Assembly (NCBI RefSeq): GCF_009883635.2
Contig: NZ_CP026115.2
Coordinates: 2,108,001 to 2,172,000 of the forward strand
Direction: 5' to 3'
Source: Pseudomonas putida
GTDB taxonomy: Bacteria > Pseudomonadota > Gammaproteobacteria > Pseudomonadales > Pseudomonadaceae
Length of the DNA stretch: 64,000 bases
The position numbers and the translations under genes are program-made. This document shows positions 58,160 to 64,000 of the stretch, in pieces; the stretch's first letter is position 1, and every line of letters starts with the position of its first letter. The notes beneath the pieces are model-generated. The model was not told the DNA's origin and made no database searches. It saw nothing but the letters and a program-made list of their open reading frames with translations.

Positions 58160-58782
58160 TGCTGCTGGCCGGGCTGCTCGCCAGTGTCGAACATGGCCTG
58201 AACCGCGTCCTGCGCATGGACAGCACGGCCTTGCCGCGGCTGGCCGCGCTGGAAGGCAAGGTCATCGAGATCGACTGCCGCCAACCGGCCCTGCAGGTGT
58301 TCATCCTGCCCGATGAAGAAGGCTTGATGCTCGCCGCCCACTGGGCGGGCGAGGTCGACTGCAGCCTGCGCGCCCCGGCTGGCAGCCTGGCGCAACTGGC
58401 CATGGCTCGGGACAAGACCGCCGTGCTGCACAGCCCGCATGTCGAACTGCATGGCGACAGTGCCGTGCTGCTCGACCTGTTCGGCGTGCTGCAGGACCTG
58501 GAACTGGACTGGGAACACGAGCTGCAGCGCTGGCTTGGCCCGGTCGCCACGGCCATGCTCGCCGGCCACATTCGCCTGCGCGCACGCTGGACCCGCCAGG
58601 GCCTGGCACGCTTCAGCCAGAACCTCTCCGAATACCTGGCCGAAGAGTCCCGCACCTTGGTCGGCAAGCGCGAAGCCGAAGCCGCCTTCAGCGAACTCGA
58701 TGCCCTGAAACTCGACACAGAACGCCTCGAGGCCCGCCTCACGCGCCTCTCCCGATCCCTTGATACCAGCGATAACGCATGA
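58159..58782 (+). CDS. ubiJ: Ubiquinone biosynthesis accessory protein UbiJ
   Basis: A 207-residue SCP2-domain protein ([23 protein letters not shown] then [29 protein letters not shown]). UbiJ binds quinone precursors and scaffolds the aerobic ubiquinone biosynthesis complex. Start overlaps the ubiE stop (TGATG) and its stop overlaps the ubiB start (ATGA), the conserved trio. Confidence 0.93.
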   Translation: MLLAGLLASVEHGLNRVLRMDSTALPRLAALEGKVIEIDCRQPALQVFILPDEEGLMLAAHWAGEVDCSLRAPAGSLAQLAMARDKTAVLHSPHVELHGDSAVLLDLFGVLQDLELDWEHELQRWLGPVATAMLAGHIRLRARWTRQGLARFSQNLSEYLAEESRTLVGKREAEAAFSELDALKLDTERLEARLTRLSRSLDTSDNA

Positions 58783-60401
58783 AGCTGCTCGCCGTCCGCC
58801 GTCTTTTTCGCATCCAGCGTGTGGTGATTCGCTACCGTCTCGATGACCTGTTGTTCGATCAACCCCTGCTACCCTGGTGGCTGGCCAGCCTGCGCCTGCT
58901 GATGCCTTGGCGCTGGCTGCCGCGCAAGCCCTCCGAGCTCAGCCGCGGGGCGCGCCTGCGCCTGGCGCTGCAGGACCTGGGGCCGATCTTCATCAAGTTC
59001 GGCCAGTTGCTGTCCACCCGCCGCGACCTGCTGCCCACCGACATCGCCGACGAGCTGATGTTGCTGCAGGACCGCGTGCCGCCGTTCGACCCGCAAAAAG
59101 CCGTGGCGATGATCGAAGATCAGCTCGGCGCCAAGGTCGGCGAAGTGTTCAGCCGCTTCGACGTCGAGCCACTGGCCTCCGCCTCGGTCGCGCAGGTGCA
59201 CGCCGCCCGCCTGAAGAGTGGCGAAGAGGTGGTAGTCAAGGTGGTTCGCCCTGGCCTGAAGCCGGTGATCGCCCAGGACCTGGCCTGGCTGTTCCTGATC
59301 GCCAAGGCCGCCGAACGCGCCTCGGCCGACGCCCGCCGCCTGCACCCGGTAGAAATCGTCGGCGACTACGAGAAGACCATCTACGACGAGCTCGACCTGC
59401 TGCGCGAGGCGGCCAACGCCAGCCAGCTGCGACGTAACTTCGAAGGTTCCGAGCTGATGTACGTGCCCCAGGTGTACTGGGACCTGTGCCGCCCCAAGGT
59501 GCTGGTGATGGAGCGCATCTACGGCGTGCCGGTCACCGACATGGCCACCCTGGCCGACCAGCGCACCGACATGAAGATGCTGGCCGAGCGTGGCGTGGAA
59601 GTGTTCTTCACCCAGGTGTTCCGCGACAGCTTCTTCCACGCCGACATGCACCCGGGCAACATCTTCGTCAGCACGGTCAAACCGTGGAGCCCGCAGTACA
59701 TCGCCATCGACTGCGGCATCGTAGGCAGCCTCACCGCGGAGGACCAGGATTACCTGGCGCGCAACCTGATCGCCTTCTTCAAGCGCGACTACCGCCGCGT
59801 TGCCCAGCTGCACATCGATTCGGGCTGGGTACCGGCGCACACAAAGGTCAATGAATTCGAAGCGGCGATCCGTACGGTGTGCGAGCCGATCTTCGAAAAA
59901 CCGTTAAAGGATATTTCCTTCGGCCAGGTGCTGATGCGCCTGTTCCAGACCGCACGTCGCTTCAACATGGAAGTCCAGCCGCAACTGGTGCTGCTGCAGA
60001 AGACCCTGCTCAACATCGAAGGCCTGGGCCGCCAGCTGTACCCCGACCTGGACCTGTGGAGCACCGCCAAGCCGTTTCTGGAACGCTGGATGCGCGACCG
60101 CATGAGCCCCAAGGCGGTAATCGGTAACCTGTATAGCCAGGCTGAACAGCTACCCCACCTGGCCGGCATGACCCGAGACCTGCTTGAGCGCCTGTCGCAG
60201 CCGCACCTGGAAGACCCGCAACTGCCGGAGCGCCGCCGCCAGGGCGACCGCTGGGCACTGCGCCTGCTCGGTGCCGGCTTGCTCGGCGGCGGAGCGGTAC
60301 TGGCCACCGGTGCCGCCGAGGCCGCCAGCCTGGCCGCGCCGGGCGCTTGGCCGGCGTGGCTGATGCTGGCCGCCGGCCTTTACCTGATCGTGCGCCAATA
60401 G
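58779..60401 (+). CDS. ubiB: Ubiquinone biosynthesis kinase-like protein UbiB
   Basis: A 540-residue atypical kinase of the ABC1/ADCK/UbiB family. The KxGQ motif ([16 protein letters not shown], about 69-84) and the alanine-rich nucleotide loop ([28 protein letters not shown]) are clear, with the [11 protein letters not shown] catalytic loop near 286. One or two C-terminal membrane helices ([19 protein letters not shown], then [13 protein letters not shown]) anchor it. UbiB supports ubiquinone synthesis through ATPase activity. Confidence 0.97.
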   Translation: MKLLAVRRLFRIQRVVIRYRLDDLLFDQPLLPWWLASLRLLMPWRWLPRKPSELSRGARLRLALQDLGPIFIKFGQLLSTRRDLLPTDIADELMLLQDRVPPFDPQKAVAMIEDQLGAKVGEVFSRFDVEPLASASVAQVHAARLKSGEEVVVKVVRPGLKPVIAQDLAWLFLIAKAAERASADARRLHPVEIVGDYEKTIYDELDLLREAANASQLRRNFEGSELMYVPQVYWDLCRPKVLVMERIYGVPVTDMATLADQRTDMKMLAERGVEVFFTQVFRDSFFHADMHPGNIFVSTVKPWSPQYIAIDCGIVGSLTAEDQDYLARNLIAFFKRDYRRVAQLHIDSGWVPAHTKVNEFEAAIRTVCEPIFEKPLKDISFGQVLMRLFQTARRFNMEVQPQLVLLQKTLLNIEGLGRQLYPDLDLWSTAKPFLERWMRDRMSPKAVIGNLYSQAEQLPHLAGMTRDLLERLSQPHLEDPQLPERRRQGDRWALRLLGAGLLGGGAVLATGAAEAASLAAPGAWPAWLMLAAGLYLIVRQ

Positions 60402-60473
60402 CCAGCCGCGCTGCTGGCTGGCACACTAGCGCAAAGGGCCCGGCACAGGAGCGGGCCCGCTTTGGAGTCGACG

Positions 60474-60866
60474 ATGAAAGACTGGCTGGACGAGATCAAG
60501 TGGAACAGCGATGGCCTGGTACCGGCGATCGCCCAGGACCACAAGACCGGACGCGTGCTGATGATGGCCTGGATGAACCGCGAATCGCTGGCGCTGACCG
60601 CCGCCGAGCAACGCGCCATCTACTGGTCGCGTTCCCGTGGCAAGCTGTGGCGCAAGGGCGAAGAGTCCGGCCATGTGCAAAAGCTGCATGAAATGCGCCT
60701 GGACTGCGACGCCGACGTGATCATCCTGATGGTCGAGCAACTGGGCCATATCGCCTGCCACACCGGCCGCGAAAGCTGCTTCTATCGCGTCTTTGAAGCC
60801 GGCCAGTGGAAAACCGTCGACCCGGTTCTGAAAGACCCGGATGCCATCTACAGCGCAGGACACTGA
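60474..60866 (+). CDS. hisI: Phosphoribosyl-AMP cyclohydrolase
   Basis: Third step of histidine synthesis. The 130-residue single-domain enzyme has [43 protein letters not shown] and [11 protein letters not shown], with the metal-binding Cys residues. It is not fused to HisE, which is a separate gene starting at 60868, 2 bases after the hisI stop. ATG 60474 has TTTGGAG upstream. Confidence 0.96.
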   Translation: MKDWLDEIKWNSDGLVPAIAQDHKTGRVLMMAWMNRESLALTAAEQRAIYWSRSRGKLWRKGEESGHVQKLHEMRLDCDADVIILMVEQLGHIACHTGRESCFYRVFEAGQWKTVDPVLKDPDAIYSAGH

Positions 60867-60867
60867 C

Positions 60868-61203
60868 ATGAGCGACACCCTCAACCGCCTGGCCGAAGTG
60901 CTCGAAGAGCGCAAACAAGCGGCACCCGACAGCTCCTATGTGGCCAGCCTGTACCACAAGGGCCTGAACAAGATCCTCGAAAAGCTCGGCGAAGAGTCCG
61001 TCGAGACCATCATTGCGGCCAAAGACGCCGCCGTGAGCAAGGATTACAGCGATGTCATCTATGAAACCGCAGACTTGTGGTTCCATAGCCTGGTCATGCT
61101 CAGCGCGCTGGGCCAGCATCCACAAGCCGTGCTTGATGAACTGGAGCGCCGTTTCGGGCTTTCCGGGCACGATGAAAAGGCCGCGCGTCAGCCATCGGCC
61201 TGA
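60868..61203 (+). CDS. hisE: Phosphoribosyl-ATP pyrophosphatase
   Basis: Second step of histidine synthesis: converts phosphoribosyl-ATP to phosphoribosyl-AMP. A 111-residue all-helical protein with [36 protein letters not shown] and [17 protein letters not shown], the metal-binding acidic motifs. Standalone in pseudomonads. The next gene is tatA, 25 bases downstream. Confidence 0.96.
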   Translation: MSDTLNRLAEVLEERKQAAPDSSYVASLYHKGLNKILEKLGEESVETIIAAKDAAVSKDYSDVIYETADLWFHSLVMLSALGQHPQAVLDELERRFGLSGHDEKAARQPSA

Positions 61204-61227
61204 GCAAACCGCATTTAGGAGAGCACC

Positions 61228-61500
61228 ATGGGTATTTTTGACTGGAAACACTGGATCGTCCTGCTGGTCGTTGTGGTCCTGGTGTTCGGCACCAAGAAGC
61301 TGAAGAACTTCGGCAGCGACCTGGGCGAGTCGATCAAGGGCTTCCGCAAGGCCATGAACGAAGAAGAGAACAAGCCGGCCGAGCAGACCCCACCGCCCGC
61401 CCAGCCTGTGCCGCCGGTGCAGAACACTGCCCAGCCGCAGCAAGGCCACACCATCGAGGGCCAGGCCCAGCCGGTCCAAGAGCCGCAGCGGAAAGACTGA
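61228..61500 (+). CDS. tatA: Sec-independent translocase subunit TatA
   Basis: A 90-residue protein with an N-terminal membrane helix ([17 protein letters not shown]), amphipathic helix ([18 protein letters not shown]) and a proline/glutamine-rich tail. It forms the pore-like assembly that moves folded twin-arginine proteins. AGGAGAG before ATG 61228. Operon tatA-tatB-tatC. Confidence 0.96.
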   Translation: MGIFDWKHWIVLLVVVVLVFGTKKLKNFGSDLGESIKGFRKAMNEEENKPAEQTPPPAQPVPPVQNTAQPQQGHTIEGQAQPVQEPQRKD

Positions 61501-61503
61501 CCC

Positions 61504-61881
61504 ATGTTCGGCATCAGCTTCAGCGAGCTGCTGCTCGTCGGCCTGGTCGCCCTGCTGGTGCTCGGCCCCGAGCGCCTGCCTGGCGCCGCGCGTACCGCGG
61601 GGCTGTGGATCGGGCGGCTGAAACGCAGCTTCAATGCGATCAAGATGGAGGTCGAGCGCGAAATCGGCGCCGACGACATCCGCCGCCAGCTGCATAACGA
61701 GCACATCCTGCAGATGGAAGAGGAAGCCAAGCGCATCCTCAACCCACTGACGCCACCCGCGCAGCCGCCGGTGACCACGGCCAGCGTGCAGCCACCTGCC
61801 GGGCTCGAAGCCAGGCCGGCCGAGCCACCTGCCGCCCCGGCCGCACCTTCTGAACAGCCTCAACCGCCGCGAGCCCCATGA
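61504..61881 (+). CDS. tatB: Sec-independent translocase subunit TatB
   Basis: A 125-residue protein: membrane helix [20 protein letters not shown] then [23 protein letters not shown] (the GPxxLP hinge of TatB), a long amphipathic helix and a Pro/Ala tail. It forms the signal-peptide receptor with TatC. Start 3 bases after tatA; the stop overlaps the tatC ATG (ATGA). Confidence 0.95.
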   Translation: MFGISFSELLLVGLVALLVLGPERLPGAARTAGLWIGRLKRSFNAIKMEVEREIGADDIRRQLHNEHILQMEEEAKRILNPLTPPAQPPVTTASVQPPAGLEARPAEPPAAPAAPSEQPQPPRAP

Positions 61882-62669
61882 GCGAAAATCCGGACCACGA
61901 CCAGCCTATGCCGCTGGTTTCGCACCTGACCGAACTGCGCACCCGCCTGTTGCGCTGCGTGGCGGTCATCTTCCTGATCTTTGCCGGGCTGTTCTCCTTC
62001 GCCCAGCAGATCTACACCCTGGTCTCGGCGCCACTGCGCGAACACTTGCCGGCCAACGCGACGATGATCGCCACCGACGTGGCCTCGCCGTTCCTCACGC
62101 CATTCAAGCTGACCATGATCGTCTCGCTGTTCCTGGCGATCCCGTTCATCCTCCAGCAGATCTGGGGCTTCATCGCGCCAGGCCTGTACCGCCATGAAAA
62201 GCGCATCGCCATTCCGCTGCTGGTGTCGAGCATTCTGCTGTTCTACGCCGGCATGGCCTTCGCCTACTTCCTGGTGTTCCCGCTGATGTTCAGTTTCTTC
62301 GCCAAAGCCACGCCGGAAGGCGTGGCGATGATGACCGACATCGCCGCCTACCTCGATTTCGTCATGACGCTGTTCTTCGCCTTCGGCGTTGCCTTCGAGA
62401 TCCCGGTGGCCGTGGTGCTGCTGGTATGGATCGGCGTGGTCGACGTGAAGTACCTGAAGAAGGTCCGCCCGTACGTGATCATCGGCTGCTTCGTGGTCGG
62501 CATGATCCTCACCCCGCCGGACATCTTCTCGCAAACGCTGCTCGCCGTGCCCATGTGGCTGCTGTTCGAAATCGGCGTGCTGTGTGGCAGCCTGATCCGC
62601 AAGCGCAGCCATGCTGACGACGAAGCCACCAACGACCATAACGACCAGCCGCCAGCGACCCAGCCGTGA
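61878..62669 (+). CDS. tatC: Sec-independent translocase subunit TatC
   Basis: A 263-residue inner-membrane protein with six helices. [16 protein letters not shown] near residue 11 is the TatC N-terminal signature, and [31 protein letters not shown] follows. The acidic Glu of the HEKR region is used in signal-peptide binding. It overlaps tatB and the GTG start of the RsmE-like gene (GTGA). Confidence 0.97.
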   Translation: MSENPDHDQPMPLVSHLTELRTRLLRCVAVIFLIFAGLFSFAQQIYTLVSAPLREHLPANATMIATDVASPFLTPFKLTMIVSLFLAIPFILQQIWGFIAPGLYRHEKRIAIPLLVSSILLFYAGMAFAYFLVFPLMFSFFAKATPEGVAMMTDIAAYLDFVMTLFFAFGVAFEIPVAVVLLVWIGVVDVKYLKKVRPYVIIGCFVVGMILTPPDIFSQTLLAVPMWLLFEIGVLCGSLIRKRSHADDEATNDHNDQPPATQP

Positions 62670-63373
62670 ACCTGTTACTCCTTGAAGAGGCCGACTTCGT
62701 TTCGGCCGACCGCGTCGTTCTCGCTGATCGGCGCTTCACCCACATGCAGGAAATCCACCGCGTCGCCGTGGGCGACACCCTGCGCGTAGGCCGCATCAAT
62801 GGCCTGATGGGCAAGGCCACGGTACTGCGCCTGGAAAAGCACGAAGCCGAACTGGAAGTCACCTTCGACCAACAGCCACCGGCCAAGCTGCCGCTGACCC
62901 TGGTGCTGGCCGTGCCGCGCCCGAAGATGCTGCGCCGACTGTTCCAGACCGTGGCGACCCTCGGTGTGCCTCGGCTGATCCTGGTCAACAGCTACAAGGT
63001 CGAGAAAAGCTTCTGGCAAACCCCCTTTCTCCACCCTGAAACCATCCGCGAGAATCTCATTCTTGGCCTGGAGCAAGCCCGTGACACGGTGCTGCCCGAG
63101 GTGATCATCGAAAAACGCTTCAAACCGTTCGTCGAAGACCGCCTGCCTGCCATCGCCCACGGCACCCTCGGCCTGGTCGGTCACCCCGGCCCCTACCCGG
63201 CCTGCCCACGTGCGGTTGAAGGCCCGGTAACACTGGCCATCGGCCCCGAAGGCGGCTGGATCCCTTATGAAGTCGACCTGTTCGGCAAGGCTGGCCTGGC
63301 ACCTGTTCAGCTGGGTGATCGCATCCTGCGCGTGGAAACCGCCGTAACTGCCCTGCTCTCAAGGATTTTCTGA
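62666..63373 (+). CDS. RsmE-like SPOUT methyltransferase paralogue
   Basis: A 235-residue protein related to RsmE. It keeps the C-terminal knot motif ([17 protein letters not shown]) and [11 protein letters not shown], but the central motifs of RsmE (KATELG, SERCEVR, EQCGR) are replaced by [23 protein letters not shown] and [15 protein letters not shown]. It starts at GTG 62666 within the tatC stop, so translation is coupled to tatC. Another, canonical RsmE is at 26364-27086. It may modify a different uridine or have lost U1498 specificity; function unknown. Confidence 0.85.
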   Translation: MNLLLLEEADFVSADRVVLADRRFTHMQEIHRVAVGDTLRVGRINGLMGKATVLRLEKHEAELEVTFDQQPPAKLPLTLVLAVPRPKMLRRLFQTVATLGVPRLILVNSYKVEKSFWQTPFLHPETIRENLILGLEQARDTVLPEVIIEKRFKPFVEDRLPAIAHGTLGLVGHPGPYPACPRAVEGPVTLAIGPEGGWIPYEVDLFGKAGLAPVQLGDRILRVETAVTALLSRIF

Positions 63374-63472
63374 CAGGCGGGTCAGCTTTCTTCTATCAAG
63401 TTTCTCCCGCGCAAGCCGATGTGTTGGCAACACAACAAAAATCTGTGCTGCCACGTTGCCGGGGAGTCGAAC

Positions 63473-64000
63473 ATGTACCAATGGTTTTCCCAATCGCTCG
63501 GGAATGTAAGCGTCAATCGCAAGTTAGGGCTGGGCTTTGGCCTGGTGCTGTTGTTGACTCTGGCCATCACCTTTACCGGTTGGCAGGGCCTGAACAGCGT
63601 CACCGAGCGCGGTGACAAGCTGGGCAACATTTCGGTGATCCACCAGTACACCCAGGAGCTGCGCATCGCCCGCCAGCACTACCAGCGCGACCGCAACGAT
63701 GCGGCCATCGGCGAGCTGGAAAAGGCCCTGGGCAATCTCGAGCGCCAGATCGGCCTCATGCTCGGGCAGATCGAGCAGCCCACCGACCGCCAGCGCCTGC
63801 AACAGCAGCAGGCCGCCGTCAGCCAGTATCAGCAGGCCTTCAATGACATCAAACAGGCCGGTCAGCGCCGTGAGGCTGCGCGCGATGTGCTGGGTAGCAG
63901 CGCCGACAAGGCCGTCGAGCTGATCAACCGGGTACAGCAGCGCCTGCTGCAGGGCGGCGACATCAGCCAGTACCAGCATGCCGTGGAAGTCAGCGCACTG
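63473..64000 (+). CDS. Methyl-accepting chemotaxis protein, 5' part (cut by window edge)
   Basis: The frame from ATG 63473 reads MYQWFSQSLGNVSVNRKLGL, then a membrane helix (about 21-40, GFGLVLLLTLAITFTG), then a helical periplasmic region (WQGLNSVTERGDKLGNISVIHQYTQELRIARQHYQRD and long Gln/Arg-rich helices). It continues open for 176 residues to the last base. This looks like the helical bimodular (HBM) sensor type of the McpS/McpQ TCA-intermediate receptors of P. putida; the same gene neighbourhood in KT2440 carries the citrate receptor McpQ. Signalling domain lies beyond the window. An AACAAAAA motif sits at 63434-63441. Confidence 0.8.
   Translation, partial: MYQWFSQSLGNVSVNRKLGLGFGLVLLLTLAITFTGWQGLNSVTERGDKLGNISVIHQYTQELRIARQHYQRDRNDAAIGELEKALGNLERQIGLMLGQIEQPTDRQRLQQQQAAVSQYQQAFNDIKQAGQRREAARDVLGSSADKAVELINRVQQRLLQGGDISQYQHAVEVSAL

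Noticed and set aside
60401..60473. Terminator between ubiB and hisI
   Set aside because: A short CCAGC/GCTGG stem and a GC palindrome are present, but without a T run or extended stem; too weak to call.

Overview
This window is GC-rich bacterial chromosome and reads as core genome of a Pseudomonas of the P. putida group. The evidence is the gene content and order: epd-tktA, an ArsR/methyltransferase gene before metK, ahcY-metF behind an S-adenosylhomocysteine (SAH) riboswitch, a pil-chp chemosensory cluster, pyrR-pyrB-pyrC', the phaC1-phaZ-phaC2-phaD / phaF-phaI medium-chain polyhydroxyalkanoate (PHA) locus, and ubiE-ubiJ-ubiB-hisI-hisE-tatABC. REP-type palindromes of the P. putida style sit between many genes. 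No rRNA, tRNA, insertion sequence, prophage or CRISPR array was seen.

Layout. 1-4283: central carbon genes on the minus strand (pgk, cut by the window edge; epd; tktA). 4446-6767: divergent ArsR-methyltransferase gene and metK behind a perfect inverted repeat. 6857-14034: ligB, a DUF1090 protein, a lipoprotein-like cytochrome c', mltA, a MAPEG protein, an EamA exporter, a Na+/H+ antiporter and a thioesterase. 14138-16773: ahcY and metF with the riboswitch. 16807-27712: a glycosyltransferase-like protein, an orphan solute-binding protein, a DEAD-box RNA helicase, YceI and cytochrome b561, a flavin amine oxidase with a lysine/alanine/proline-rich tail, bioA, rsmE and a HlyIII-type membrane protein. 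27772-36573: type IV pilus/twitching chemosensory operon pilGHIJ-chpA-chpC without pilK or chpB. 36769-42708: gshB, tonB, yqgE, ruvX, pyrR, pyrB and the pseudo-dihydroorotase pyrC'. 42952-45419: hslVU and a DUF971 gene. 45420-57264: PHA locus, interrupted by a 1576-residue toxin-like gene. 57389-64000: ubiquinone, histidine and Tat genes, a second RsmE-like gene and the start of a chemoreceptor gene.

How the genes work together. metK, ahcY and metF are three steps of the SAM cycle. Two different devices appear to control them here: a DNA-binding protein with its own methyltransferase fold, and an SAH-binding RNA. The PHA genes form a synthesis/turnover operon plus a convergent granule-protein operon; the phaC1 leader carries a possible sigma-54 site, a strong hairpin and a Crc/Hfq-type A-rich motif. 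The ubi, his and tat genes are tightly packed with overlapping start and stop codons.

The least explained items are the giant gene at 52240-56970, the ArsR-methyltransferase with its operator-like palindrome, the exported-looking LigB, the second RsmE paralogue coupled to tatC, and the basic tail on the amine oxidase. All assignments come from reading the sequence and recalling families; no database search was run.
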